The notes beneath the pieces are model-generated. The model was not told where the DNA came from. It saw only the letters and a list, made by a program, of their open reading frames with translations, and did not search any database. From Penium margaritaceum (Eukaryota; Streptophyta; Zygnematophyceae; Desmidiales; Peniaceae): 64,000 nt of DNA. The position numbers and the translations under genes are program-made. How positions within the stretch are numbered: the stretch's first letter is position 1; each line of letters opens with the position of its first letter. The stretch spans positions 211,091-275,090 of the forward strand of contig SZWC01001598.1 in assembly GCA_023375785.1 (NCBI GenBank), read 5' to 3'. Below, piece by piece: positions 22,115-34,679 of the stretch.

Positions 22115-24440
22115 GAGGAAAATGGTAGGGCCTAGCAGCCTTCTGATATCAGCTCTTGCCGTGGCAACTCTCTCATCAGCCATAACTGTGGCGGGCAAGG
22201 TCATGGCTAGTTCACCTACCCATTATCCGCTGACGATTCTTGTGCTGTTACCGCCATGCATCATGAGGGTGAGCATCGTCCTGGTAATGCTACATTCACC
22301 ACTGTCTCTCTTCTCAATGCTTCCTTCCTTTTCTCAGGGGGGCTCCTCCTCCTCCGAAGCCATATCAGTTGCAACTGGGTCCCAGTATCCCCCTAGGCCT
22401 TCTTTTGAGCTTCTTATTGCATGGAATCTTTATCTGGTGTGATCACCTCCCTCGAGCATGGCCACGTCGCAGTTACTCCCAACTCCTTGGTCCTCCGCCA
22501 GCTAGAGCATTTCATTGTGTACTGCCTTGCCATCCTCCATCGCTAGCCCGAGGGAAGTACGACTTCAATGTCCACTAGCCAGGATATCACAAACAGCGAT
22601 TGGACTAAGTCTACTCTGCAATGTTGACTCCCTTGTGGATGCACGCTGTGTTCTTAACCCGTAGATGATCTTGTTTTCCTTGACCACTGGCACGTACACT
22701 TGGATCTCAGTCTCTTGCTCACTGCCCCTTGCCTGCGTCGATTCAGGTCGCTCAGTGTAACATTATTGCGTCTTCCCGTAACCCTGATGGCACTTGGATC
22801 ATCGACGTCGTTGTTACACATCACATGACATCCTACCACCAGGTGCTTAGTATTCTTGGCCTGGTTGGCAATGGCCACAGTGTCTGGAATACGCTTGGTA
22901 ATGTGTTTCTTGTTCGTGGTGTTGGCTATGTCCACTTTCAAGATCCTTCTAGCAACGTCTACGTCATCGATGCCCTGTTTGTGCCTGGCCTTGATCCTGG
23001 CCTTTTGTCCATCACTGCTCTTGATCGCATGAGCATGGATGTTTTCCACTCTTGTGGCATTGCCACTGTCAGTTTATCTCCATCTGGTCGTGTGATGCTG
23101 CATGTAGAGTCACGTGACAACCTATCGTACGTCACTCATCTTTCCGCAGCATCACCTCCGTCCCTGGACGAGCCACTCTTTTTACCACAGCACGGTCTTG
23201 GAAGCATTCACGCATTTTGCACCATCACCTCTGCCATGTACACATCTATGTCTTTCAGAGATGCACAGGTCATCTTCACTTGTCTCCTCTTCTCAAGTTT
23301 TTCACCCGCTTGAGCTGCTCCACAATAACCTCATGGATCCCTTACCTGTTGAGTCAGTTGTGGAGCCTGGCCATTACGTCCTCACCCTCACTGAAAACTA
23401 CTCTCAGTTTCTGTGGATGTTTTGACTTAGGCAGAAGAGCAACATAGCCGTTACGACTTGTGTGTGGCTCCTTGCAGAAATGCGGAAGTGTGGTTGTCCC
23501 CTCTATTACTTTCATTCTGAATGGGGAGGTGAGTTTATAGGGGAGGCGGATACCTTCCTCAAGATTTGGGGCATCACACATGAGACTTATGCACCCCACA
23601 ACCTCAGACAAATTGGGGTCTCTGAGCATGGGAACTGCACCATGGCTAATGCAGTCCGCACTATGCGCATTCAATCTGATATGTACGAGGGAATTTTTGT
23701 TCAGGCCATGCCGTACAAGGCCAGGGTCTGAAACAGAGTTCCCCACAGTCCCTTGTCTTGCCCTATCATTTCCTACTGGAATGGGTGTGGGAAACGTGCA
23801 GATATTTTTCCTTCACACGTCTTGGGTTGTGTCGCCAGCGTCCGGCTCCACAAGGACAAACGGAATGGCAAACTAACTCCACGTGGCCGTCTTTGCACCT
23901 TTCTTGGTATGTCTTATCAGTCGGGGGCTTTGCAGTTCTGGGTTCGTATCCGGCACCACATCATTGAGTCGCATGATGATGTATTGTTTTAGGAGCTTTT
24001 CAGGTGCAACCTCTCTTGTTTCTACGCCAGCATCCTTCTGGTCCTGTTGCCACCGTTGGATGGAGGGGATTCAAAGCTGGTGAGAGATGATGCTCCATCT
24101 CTCTCAGTGTCTAGAGTCCCTGATTCTGACACATCTTCTATGCCACCTTCCTCCTCTATCCTTCAATACAAACCTGACACCCCCACCACACCATAGGTTG
24201 CTCCTCCAGCTGCTGACTCCTCTGAAAAAACACCCGAGTCCACCACTTTGACCACTGACTCTGCCGACTAGGCCACTGAGTCCACTTTCCCAGTGGTTGA
24301 CTCCGCCACCAAGAAAAATGAGCCTCTCCCTCCCGTCACTGACTCTATCAACCAGTCAAGCAGCCCTCTGCCCCTTGAGTCGGTGACTCTGGTGGAGCGA
24401 CCTGTCGTATCCTTTCCTCATTAACCTCGGCGCATCCTCT
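22115..24440 (+). pseudogene. Cop4 nucleocapsid, protease and integrase remnants
   Basis: HNCGGQGHG near 22180-22210 looks like a zinc knuckle. WIIDVVVTHHMTS near 22797-22840 is the copia protease region. Later segments are integrase: HSEWGGEFIGEAD near 23515-23550, then GRLCTFLGMSYQSGALQFW near 23885-23945. The downstream Ser/Pro/Thr-rich stretch is the usual integrase-RT linker. RT itself was not found. Heavily broken. Confidence 0.75.
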
Positions 24441-27400
24441 CTTCTACTGTAGATCCGACATAGTAAAGCACTCTTGGCATGGTCGCAAAGCGTTGCTAGG
24501 AGATATTGATGCAAAGAGATTTGACATGAGATGTGAGAGGTGTAGACCAGGGTTAGATGTAAGAAATGAAAACTGGAATGTAAGAGCAAGGTCTTGGGAG
24601 GAAGAAGCAGGAAGCTTCAGACAAAGCTATAGAAATTGGGTCGACATTAGCAACAGAAATGTATGAAGCCAAAGGTAATTGGGATCCACCACGTAGATTG
24701 AGCTTCGACAATGGAAAAATTATGAATGTCCGAAGATGTCAAGGCTGAAGATGTGATGCCTGATGTGCTATTGATGTAGGCAGCAGAGATGGAGCTGGTA
24801 GGGAACCAACCTGAGATGAAGACACAGTTACAAAAGAAAGGTTGAATTGGTCAGGAGCCACCAAGAAATGGTGCCTAAAAATCTGAGACCAAGTCCAAAG
24901 GAGAAGGTGGTAGAAGCCGCAGAGGGAAGAAGCAGGAAAGAAGCAACAGAGAGCATGAAACTACGACATAGTGGCAGGAACATTACAAAAAATCTGAGTG
25001 TAGAAATTCAGCCATGAGAAAAGCTGTATGATTATGGGAAGATAGGTATAAATGCAGAAACAAAGGTACACAAGGACATGCGAGAGAGAAACTAAGAAGA
25101 AGTGAGGAGCTATGTGTAGACATGAGCAAAGGAGCGAAGTGAAGAGGTGAGGACAGAGCAGACGGACAGTGGTGAGTGCCACAGAACCAGAGGCAAACAG
25201 GATCCGTAAGAGTATTCTGGAATAATTTCAAGAGGGGGATAAACATAGACAATTCTTTTAGTGCTACCCGCATGTGATAATGACATTTTCATGGGATTAG
25301 AGGCAAAACAAACAAGAATGTCGGAGCCGTTGCCCAGGTGAGGACATGCACCATATTGAGATCTCAAACAATTTAAAAGAAATTTGGATTTCTTATCACC
25401 TTCTCACATGCATTTCAAACATGGCGTCTGTGCACTATCAAAGCCACAGCTGAGGTTGCACATGCTGAGCCACAATTATGAGGTGATGCAGATACTCTTG
25501 TTGATGATGCTGAAGAAAGTGCCCGAGGAGCAAATAAGTGACAACATGCATTGATGTTGATGAAGCAGATTTAGGCTTGTTCTTTGATGAGTTCACTCAA
25601 CAATTTCTAATAGAACCAGAGTCAAGTTCAACGTCTTTTTCTCCAATTAACTAAATCGTCCCCCTTGGTTGAATAGTAATTGTGTCCCTTCCTTATCGTA
25701 ATTTCAAAGTGAAAATTTTCATCAACTTGATGCTTCATGCATGCAGCATCAAGTTGCTGATATCAGAACTTACACCAAACATTTACATCATTCTTGAAGG
25801 ATTTTTTTCATTTTTTAATGGGGTGGATACGAGGGGGTCCCACAGGGGGGATAAGACTTCCCATGCATTCAAAGGCAACACGATGGGCCCTGCTACAGTG
25901 GGGCCTAGCCAGTGTGTGCACAAAAATAGAACCCTGAAGTACCATTTGTAGTCAGGGGAAATATTTGTATGCCCTTTGCAAGCATAACATAGTGTTCGAT
26001 GTTGAGTGTACATGAAAACAAATGGAGGATTTCTCCATGCATGATCTGGGAACCTTTACAAAACCGCTGCTTTGGGGCTTGCCTTTGATGTTTGAAATCT
26101 AATATCCCTGAACCCTGACTGTAAATTACATTTGGATCAAAGCATTTCTGAAAATCCTAGATCATCGCTCGCTTGCCATTTTCACAAATAAGTGATGATC
26201 CATGTGCATTGACAGTAGACAGTGTTTTCAATTGATGTCTATGCAACCTTTTCAATAGAGGGCCACAATTTCATCACAAAAAAACTAGGAGCATTCGATC
26301 ACCAACCTAGTGTTGACTTCGTGGCCTCACATAAAACTGAAGTCACGAGGCCAATTTTCTTCTCATTCTGAAAGACCTTAACATTGGTGAAGTTCATTTC
26401 CAAACTCGTCAACCACAACTGCATCGTTGCTCCCTTTGTGTTTTAAGTGTTAAAATTTGCAAAGAATGCCAACCATATTTGAGATTCACACTGAAGCTGG
26501 TTGTTTTTTCCTGGTTAACAACGCTTGTAATGCGTGCGAACACCACTCCATCACTGCATGATTGAGTCCCTCAAGTATAAGAAACTACCCCTATAGGTGA
26601 TCATACACCCTTTCCGGTTTGTTCTTCTTGTCGTCATTTTGGATTGCTTTCCAACTATAAGCAGTGAAGGAAACTCATTTGCCAAGCTGGACCGATAGGA
26701 GAGCGTTCCGAATTGTTTGCTCATGTCCCTACATTGGAAAACTCTTCACCACGTTACTCATGATCATCGTTTGTTGCGCTTGCTCCTTTGACCATCATCA
26801 TTGCAAGGTCTATGAACTACGGAATGAGGGAGATGTGCAAGATACTTGTGTGAGGTTCTTGTGAAGGAGTGAAGTCACAGGCCTCTACACTAGTATTGCT
26901 ACGCTCTCATACCAAGTGTTGCCCCAAGAGGAAACGTATACGGGAAACGGGTGGAAGTTGTGGAGTAGAAGATGATATGAAAACATAGGATAGTTTATTA
27001 GTTCATGATTATCATTTAGTTTATTTTGATGATATGTGTCCAAACTGTCGAGCGCATGATGAAACATCATGAGTGATTGCTTTGAAAACTCGGCCAGAGT
27101 TTTGAGGGTTTTGAGAACTAAGAAGCACGTCCTTACAAGCAAAAAGTGCTGTTGAGAATTCAATTGGAATGAAGCCAAATTTTGATATGGTCCACAATAG
27201 TTCTGTTGAATCTTGTGGAAAGTCGTTGAACATGTGAGAATTGTATAATAAGGAATCACGTGTCAAGGCAGTTGGTTACATTTCCCACCACAGGTCTCCA
27301 TCAAAATTTGGAATTTTCCGTCTGTAAAACAAAAATTTATTGAATCAATTTCCCAGTCACATAGTTTAGGGACTCGTACATGACAAGAATGAAACAAATA

Positions 27401-27649
27401 GTATGTAGGAGTCCATGCTTCACTTAGCAGTCGAGTTGAATAACTTCCATTTTTAGTTTTGGACCTGTTAAACTACACTATCCAATACTTTGCTCATCGT
27501 ACATCCTAGCTTTTTACTACTAGAGGAACATTGGAGCTCCATTAATACTTTTTTCACAAATTCTGGGGCACAAAGATCAACATTAGAAGTGGGGATGGAT
27601 GAAATCACATTATGTCTTAGGCAAAAACATTGTTTCCTTCTTCCTTAAA
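24441..27649. other. Unassigned, AT-richer sequence
   Basis: No gene, repeat or element domain was recognised. Open frames are short and do not resemble known families. A short segment near 25540-25650 (GLFFDEFTQQFLIEPESS, then a stop) looks protein-like but was not identified. Confidence 0.4.
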
Positions 27650-28420
27650 TTGTAGAAGCCAGTCCATACTCAAGATCTAATGCCACGTTGGTGGAAGTGT
27701 TTTGATTGACATACATTTAATTGAGGAAGTGATCATTCTATTTTGTGGTAGGGGAAATTCATCACAAAGAAAACTTGCAGATGTGGAATGGAAGGTCTTT
27801 TTCACACCACTTACATATCTTGTTTTGCTTTGTTTTGAATGGTTTTCTTCAGTGCCTGGTTTTTGCGACTCTTCAAAGCAAGACCAATACTGTTATTCAC
27901 CTTCATAGCATATCTTCAACAGCATGTTTTGCTTCTCGCTTCCACATTCAAGGCAAAACGTGGGAATGAGTTTATCATTCACATCTATTCCCTTTATTTC
28001 AACTTCTTCTTGAAACCTTTTGGCAAACAAAATTNTTGTAGAAGCCAGTCCATACTCAAGATCTAATGCCACATTGGTAGAAGTGTTTTGATCGACATGC
28101 ATTTAATTGAGGAAGTGATCATTCTAGTTTGTGGTAGGGGAAATTCATCGCAAAGGAAACTTGCAGATGTGGAATGGAAGGTCTTTTTCACACCACTTAC
28201 ATATCTTGTTTTGCTTTGTTTTGAATGGTTTTCTTCAGTGCCTGGTTTTTGCGACTCTTCAAAGCAAGACCAATACTGTTATTCACCTTCATAGCATATC
28301 TTCAACAGCATGTTTTGCTTCTCGCTTCCACATTCAAGGCAAAACGTGGGAATGAGTTTATCATTCACATCTATTCCCTTTATTTCAACTTCTTCTTGAA
28401 ACCTTTTGGCAAACAAAATT
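27650..28420. other. Assembly join: near-identical 385-bp copies either side of a single n
   Basis: 27650-28034 and 28036-28420 are copies of one sequence, with n at 28035 between them. About seven base differences lie in the first 125 bases and the rest looks identical. This suggests two contig ends, perhaps from two haplotypes, laid end to end. The content is unidentified. Confidence 0.85.
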
Positions 28421-28995
28421 TCATCCAAAGTGAACCTCACTGCCAATCATAACTTTCATCATCTTCCTTATGCTAGAAAAACATTACCTTTATCCATTTC
28501 CATGTTCATGCCGTCCTTGGGCTTGTTTCAGTGCTGAGGTAGTCCCCCCCCCCTCCCCTCTTTACAGCTGACACAATTTAGGGCCTCAAAATGAAATGAT
28601 ATAAAACATGATAAAATTATTTGTAAAAAACAAAACAAAAACTCATCAGGGTACCCATCAGACTGGGGAATCTCCTCTCCCCTTCTCTCAATTGGACATC
28701 CATCTTTCCCACTTCCATTCCTTTTCCAGCTCCAGCTGCAAGGCTGGTATTTGTGTCTTCACACACACACACACACACANNNNNNNNNNNNNNNNNNNNN
28801 NNNNNNNNNNNNNNNNNNNNNNNNNNNNNNNNNNNNNNNNNNNNNNNNNNNNNNNNNNNNNNNNNNNNNNNNNNNNNNNNNNNNNNNNNNNNNNNNNNNN
28901 NNNNNNNNNNNNNNNNNNNNNNNNNNNNNNNNNNNNNNNNNNNNNNNNNNNNNNNNNNNNNNNNNNNNNNNNNNNNNNNNNNNNNNNNNNNNNNN

Positions 28996-29029
<34 letters not shown>

Positions 29030-29640
29030 CCAAAATTCTAACATCACAAATTCATCCCTGCACGCGTACTGGCCTTCCAGATTCAGTGGCATCATGAACT
29101 TGTTTCAGTTGTTGCCATCTATGCACCCGCTTATGCACATATCTCCTTCTGAGAGATTCTCCACACCTCATTTCCCCACAGTCTTCTTGGAAAGTTTAAC
29201 TCCGTCATTTCCCTAGTCGACCGCAACTCCTCCTCCCTCGACCACAATTCTCACCACCTTCCTACATTGCTTGAAATTTACTCCTTCCAAGACACCTTTT
29301 GCACCTACTTTGCCTCCCAGCTAGAATAAGCCTTCCACTTCACACCTTCATGATCCGATGCCCAACTCGATAGCCTTTATCACTCCCCTTCCCTGCCCAT
29401 CCCAATCTTGACCGTCCGTCACCTCCCGCTACCACAAAATCTGTCCGGCCACACCAACGCCAATTTCCTTGCCCTCTCACCACCCCCTTTGCCTACTAAA
29501 CACTCACCTCCCTGAAGGCTCAGCATCTATCTCCTTGACAGGTGATGGACAAAACATCACCTGCCCTCCCTCCTCCAGGACACTGGATTGCGTTCAAAGT
29601 CCATATCGCCCGGCATCTTCGTCACTTCGCACAACTAGAG
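28421..29640. other. Unassigned stretch with a CA microsatellite and assembly gap
   Basis: No gene recognised. A pyrimidine-rich run (GTGCTGAGGTAG then C-rich) lies at 28531-28560. The part after the gap is C-rich and may belong to the 5' portion of the LINE fragment that follows. Confidence 0.4.
28761..29029. repeat. (CA)n microsatellite containing a 216-base gap
   Basis: CA repeats occupy 28761-28779 and 28997-29029 in the same orientation, with n at 28780-28995. The true array length is unknown. Confidence 0.95.
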
Positions 29641-31092
29641 GCCCTTTGTAAGTAACACACTATTAGACACTTGGAACAGTCCATTGCCATCCTAGAGTCC
29701 ATATGCATCACCACACCATCCAATGTCAGCCTCACGACCGTAGTACACAACTTCAAGCTTACTACAGTAACAGAAGGCTCTCACGTCATCAAGTTACTCT
29801 CCTCAAGTGGAACTCTACAGGCAACAAAGTTACACTCTCCTCTAAACTCCTTTTTCACCGTAGCCCACTAGAGTGGCCTCCGCACCAATAATGAGAAGAC
29901 CCACCTCCTGTGTCCCGGCCCCCACACTCCTGTACCTCCTTCCTTGCCCTACTCCGTCTCGACCAAACCCATTTGCATCGTAGGTCATATGTTATACCTT
30001 TCATCCGACTCTACATATACATGGGACCCCTTAATCAGACGTCCACAAGCCGCCATCTCTCCATAGCCAAGGCCCGGTCCTTTCCAAACCAAAGTCGTCA
30101 CCATTAACTCTTACCTAAACCCCAAATTCCTTTTCTACTTGTATATCTTCCAGCCCTCCCAAGCTCACCTCCACCAAATCGATGCACTTTTCCTTAGCTT
30201 CCTCTTATCTAATCACTGCCGTGAAGACTCCTCCACCGGTCTACAGCTTTACTCGCTCGCCACTACTTGTGCCCCTAAGCCTCGAGGGTTCCTGGAGGTC
30301 AACTGGCCGTCCCAACTCATCAATTTCCAAGTAGAAAAAATGGGGCTACTCATTCCTCTCATCTGGAGAGCCTCAATGGAAGCAAATAGTGTTTTTTTTC
30401 CCCTAAACAAGGTCATTTCTTTCTCACCTTCTCACCCTTTCATTTCTCGGCTCAAACTCCCCTCGATATACCGAAGGTGGAAACTCATCTTCCAGCAATT
30501 CTACGCTTCTTTCCCAACTAGGCCTTCTCCGTGCATCCTCTTTGAAGAAATTGCATAAGAATTTGTTGCATACAACCGCTTCATTCCAAGACTGCTCCCG
30601 TTCCCAAAAGAATCAATCCTGAAGAACGCTGGCTCGTCATTGAGGAAACCAATGTTGCAACACTCTTCTTTCGTCATGAGTTCTCTTTCTCCCCTGCCTA
30701 GAAACACATTGTCTCAGACATCATTGACTCTTGCCCTCTCTCATGGATTTGTGTCCTCTATGCTAGTTCCTCCATCCCCTGTTTTGTGAAGCTTACCTCA
30801 ATTTCACCCTTCAAGACCTTACAGGCATTCCTATTTCTATATTGTTCTATCTTTCCCCAACTAAGCCTACACATTATCGTGCCTTTCGAGTTCTCCCTTC
30901 CCTCAAAATCATACCACACCCATGTGTTTGGGCCCACATGTCACAAACCAAAGTTCTACCGCCAATCTTTGTCAAAGAGAACCACTTGTTTGTAGGCCTC
31001 CCAGCCCAACTGCAAATCCCCTCTTATAAGATCTCGTCATATCCCCCTCCCCTTCTCAAGGCTAGCACACGCCTTATTTCTACAAAACCCCT
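29640..31092 (+). mobile_element. LINE (non-LTR retrotransposon) ORF2 remnant, C-terminal half
   Basis: The frame at 30139-30558 reads in the style of the region after the RT in plant LINEs: HQIDALFLSFLLS, then CAPKPRGFLEVNWPSQLI, then KMGLLIPLIWRASMEANS. Flanking frames continue the similarity with frameshifts and stops, so it is a pseudogene. The RT catalytic box was not confidently found. The element is interrupted at 31092 by Cop5 and resumes at 37509 with its zinc-binding domain. Confidence 0.65.
31088..31092. repeat. Target-site duplication of Cop5, left copy (CCCCT)
   Basis: CCCCT here equals CCCCT at 37509-37513. Confidence 0.85.
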
Positions 31093-31751
31093 TGTTGGTT
31101 TGTGTGGCTTCCACCCGTCACGACTGATCCTGATGCATTATCCATATACCCACGTTGGCAGTATATGGTAGAGGAGGGCGTGACGACACGACGGGCCTCT
31201 GGACTGTACAGCGACTTCTCCAGCACCTACGACAGCGCCGTCGAGATGTGGTCGATGCGTTTCGGCAGCCCTATGGGCTTGTCGGGAGCTAGGAGAGTTT
31301 TCTCAGTGGGTTGAGACCCGCGCACCCGGTGGACTGTATCGGTGCGACGAGGAGACCCGGTGGCTGTACTAGCGCTTCCAATGTTCGGAAAGCCGTGTGT
31401 GATGTCTGGACGTTGATTCTGAGATTTTCTGGCACTGCTCCTATTCTCTCAGTGGTCGAGACACAGGCACTCAAAGAGCTGTTCTGGTGCCTCGAGGAGA
31501 CCACGTTATTGTTATTGTGGTGTACGCAGTGTGTTCTCCCCGCTTACTCATTTGGGCTCAACGGGAGTGATGCGGCCTGGTGCAGCTAACTGCCGACACC
31601 CCTACTTAAGCCCGCTAGGGGCTATTCCTCCTTGTTCTTTTATATTCAGCGTTCCAGACTTAGCCAAATTCTTACCGTCTTGCATCGCATTCATACACAG
31701 AGCTCATGTTTGTATTTGCATGGGCCTGCATGCCCTAAAATATTTCCAATT
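31093..31751 (+). repeat. Cop5 5' LTR
   Basis: It aligns with 36846-37508 throughout. It contains two copies (near 31308 and 31453) of the GGTCGAGACCC ... CGAGGAGACC unit also found in the element's interior. Confidence 0.92.
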
Positions 31752-31763
31752 TGGTATCAGAGC
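31752..31763 (+). other. Cop5 primer-binding site (tRNA-iMet 3' end)
   Basis: TGGTATCAGAGC, the standard site of plant LTR retrotransposons, lies directly after the LTR. Confidence 0.95.
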
Positions 31764-32033
31764 GCAGGGGGGCATGTGAGTAGTAGGAGAAACAAAAGGA
31801 GAAGTAGTGGATGGAACGCAAAGAGAACGCGCCACTTGGCACCACGGAGGCAATAGCGTGTAGGAGCGGCAATTTTTTAAAGCAAGGAAGCGGCAGCCGT
31901 GAACTACCCTCACCGTAAACTACCCTCGGGTGCAGCAGCCACTCCTGCATTGGTGGCCAAGGCAGCACATGCACCACCGCAAGGGACTACATCGGCCGGC
32001 GTCTCGCAGTGTTCTTAGAGGGGTACGTGCACC

Positions 32034-32420
32034 GTGAGTAGCAAAAGTAGCAGCAGCAGCAGCTCGCACGCATTGGTAGCAGCTGCGTGCACAAGTAATA
32101 GCAATGCAACAGCACGCGTTGGCAGCAGCAGCATGCACGGGCAGCAGCAATGCAGTAGCAAGCAGAAGCAGCAGCGTGCAGCAGCAAGCAGCGACGCAGC
32201 AGCAGCTACAGTGCGTAGCACCAGTAAAAGTAGCAGCAGCATCAGCAACAACAACAGCAGCATGCAACAGCGTGCAGAATGAAAGAAACAAAATAAGAAG
32301 AAAATAAGGGCAGTAGCAGCTGCGGAACGTGGCAGCAGCAGAGGCATGTAGCAACAGCAGCAGCCACACAGTGCAATAGCTGCAGGTACTGCTGTAGCAG
32401 CCTTGATGCTTCCGTGCTGT
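32034..32420. repeat. CAG/AGC-rich low-complexity tract in Cop5 leader
   Basis: Imperfect AGC triplets run through this stretch. Open frames on both strands are Ser-, Ala-, Leu- or Cys-rich and look like repeat artefacts. Confidence 0.85.
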
Positions 32421-32479
32421 TGCACGGAAGCAACGCGGCCAGCTCTGCCAGCCAAGGCCGGCAACACCGGCCGGCCGCG

Positions 32480-32549
32480 TGGGTGCGATTGCACCCATGC
32501 AAACGTGGGTGCTATCGCACCCACAAATTTGTCGGTGTGATCGCACCCT
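32480..32549. repeat. Three palindromic motifs spaced 26 bp apart
   Basis: TGGGTGCGATTGCACCCA at 32480-32497, TGGGTGCTATCGCACCCA at 32506-32523 and a weaker TCGGTGTGATCGCACCC at 32532-32548. Each is a near-palindrome and the starts are exactly 26 bp apart. It may be a short tandem repeat or a set of protein-binding sites. Function unknown. Confidence 0.8.
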
Positions 32550-33461
32550 CGCTGGAGGTGAGCAGCCTAGAAGACAAAAAAAGGCAAGGTACCAGTGGCA
32601 CATAGCTTGAGAGGGAGGACCAGCAATTCCCCGGAAGGGGTGAATGGTGAGGGGGAAAAAAAAACAAAACCTTTCCCTAAAAAAGAAAAACAGAGAAAGA
32701 GAAAAAACAGGAACTCCACTCGTGCCTAAAAAGGTGAAATTCAAGGGAAAACCCCTAATAGTGGGGTATCCAGTGTAAAGCAAAAAAAGGGGGTGAACAA
32801 AAAAAGTGTCTCATCCGGATTTGGGTAGATTGAGAAAGATCCTCAACTTGGGATTTCTTGATGGGACTCTAGGGCCATACAATACCCCGGCATCACACCG
32901 TCACATGTAGTAGCAGCAACCATTACAACAACAATAGTATTTGTAGCAATAGCGGCTGTGGCGGTCCAATGGAGACGACTACTTAGCGCAGAGCGGTTGT
33001 TGCAGTCTTTCATGTTTCGCATTTCCAACAAACATCTGCTTCTATTGTCGGCGGCGATCTCCGTTTTGAGATACATTGTCAACCGCCGTCTCCCTGGGAC
33101 CCCTGGATTGGTGCGCGTAGTTCACTCCAGAGGATCGACGACAGATTTGAGTTTGTCCATCTCCGAGTGCTGGGTCATCTACCCCTTGGAGCAGCAGCCA
33201 CACCTGCACCCATCACCTCTTCTCGTCTTGGAGCAGTCTTTGCTCTATTAGTGGTAGCAGCATTAGTAGCCACAGCTGGTCAGACTCCATTCTACGGGCT
33301 TGCTGTGGTAGTGCAGCACGTCCTGTCTGGTTACGTTTGCTGACGTTCACACCATGACCTCTAGGAATAACAGTACCTACTGGTCTCATCCTCTCCGGCG
33401 GCTTGGTCATTACCACCAGGAGTAGGTGCCCTAGGCACCTATCTATCATCCGGCGTAGGAG

Positions 33462-34241
33462 ATGAGTGCACAGACATTTGAGCAGACGCCCTGCGCGTTC
33501 GCCTGTTATTCCTATGGAGATGTACGTCATGGTTGGCATCGCTACTGGACGTGCCCTCGCATCTGGCATCCACCTTGGCTTCAACCTCATCCGAGTCTAC
33601 GTCCTCCACAGCATACGGATCTGTCAGCTTTGGTGGATCCCCTAGTTGGACCTCTGGTGAGCATATTTGTTGAGATCCACGGCCTGCAGCAAATGGTGCA
33701 GCGACTTTGTGACCTCCTCGTCACCGAGCGTTCTTCTGCCACTAGTTCTTCGACGGCCTCTTCGATCACATCTCCTCCATCCTCTCCACTTTCCTCATCC
33801 GATGGTGTACCTTCAGCTCCACATTCCAGCCAGTCCCAGGCTGCTACCATCCTTTTGATCCTCCACTCTGTTGCAATCACGATGCCACATCGCGATGACA
33901 TGTCTTCATGCAGTCGAAACAGTCGAGTGACCCCACGAAGTCGGCGTCATTGCTCCGCACGCCATGCTCGCGCCGGATTTGATACATCATCCACCTCCTC
34001 AACTTCCGTTGCTGTCCTTGTTGAGGGGGAGTGTGGTGACCGTGCATTATCTGCTATGACCGTAGTGACAAGATTCGTACTTGCACCATGTCGTGGTGCC
34101 CGAGCGTCAGCTCAGGCAGATTCAGATCATACAGTGACAGCACACAACGTGGAGTCTGATCCCAACATGGCATTCATGGTGGAGACTTCCGTTTCATGGA
34201 GCTCGACTTCCACGTCTGGGCGGGATACAGATCTTCCGTAG
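33462..34241 (+). other. Open frame in Cop5 interior, unrecognised
   Basis: A 259-residue open frame. Its middle (PLVGPLVSIFVEIHGLQQM) looks protein-like and the rest is Ser/Thr/Pro-rich. No known domain was recognised. It may be cargo of the element or a chance frame. Confidence 0.35.
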
Positions 34242-34283
34242 CAGCAGGTTACATCAAGAAGAGCGTAGACACGTCGTCCTTGG

Positions 34284-34667
34284 ATGGTGCCACTCGCGGC
34301 TCCGACCAGTGCAGGCCCAGCGGCGGCACAGGAGTCCCGTACGGATGCATCTACTGGACTTTTGGGAGAGTGTGTGCAGCAGGCTCACACCTGTCTAGCA
34401 GAGGTTGCAGGACTTGAGACATGTATGTCATCGAGGTCGACCTCTACGCTACGGCAGGAACCGAACATTTTGCAGCAGCAGATTGCATTAGGAGGAGTGC
34501 ATGTGTCGTGTGCGTGGGCGATGCCATTCACGACTATGACCGATATCGGTCCAGCAGTGGCACACGAGTATCGTACGGATCACGATGCCCCATACAGATT
34601 TCCGATGGCGTTGGCGCACAAGGCTCACACTAGCTCGGCAGCGGTCGCAGTACATGAGCAGAGTTGA
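34284..34667 (+). other. Open frame in Cop5 with an internal 78-codon repeat
   Basis: A 127-residue open frame in which GPAAAQESRTD (residue 11) recurs as GPAVAHEYRTD (residue 89), and QQAHTCLAEVAG recurs as HKAHTSSAAVAV. The two units are about 234 bp apart, a multiple of three, and both read in the same frame. No known family was recognised. Confidence 0.45.
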
Positions 34668-34679
34668 CCAGCTAGTCTT

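Larger units (their letters stand above)
8990..24440 (+). mobile_element. Cop4: old Ty1/copia element, fragmentary, host of the Cop2/Cop3 insertion
   Basis: The gag-like part lies at about 9050-9747. After the 12.4-kb Cop2 insertion it resumes at 22115 with a zinc-knuckle remnant, then protease and integrase. RT and RNase H were not found before the similarity fades near 24.44 kb. The 5' end may be the primer site at 1588 if Cop1 (2080-8100) is a second insertion into its leader. It is highly decayed, with many breaks, and is the oldest layer of the nest. Confidence 0.7.

Noticed and set aside
28608-29216. Open frames spanning the assembly gap
   Set aside because: Most of their length is n. 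The flanks encode only His-Thr or Cys-Val dipeptides from the CA repeat.
32480-32549. Resemblance of GCGATCGC-like cores to the cyanobacterial HIP1 palindrome
   Set aside because: Only the centre is similar, the full 18-bp palindrome differs, and the context is a plant-type LTR element.
33213-33590. Basic open frame on the - strand in Cop5
   Set aside because: It overlaps the opposite-strand frame and shows no recognisable motif. No evidence favours it.
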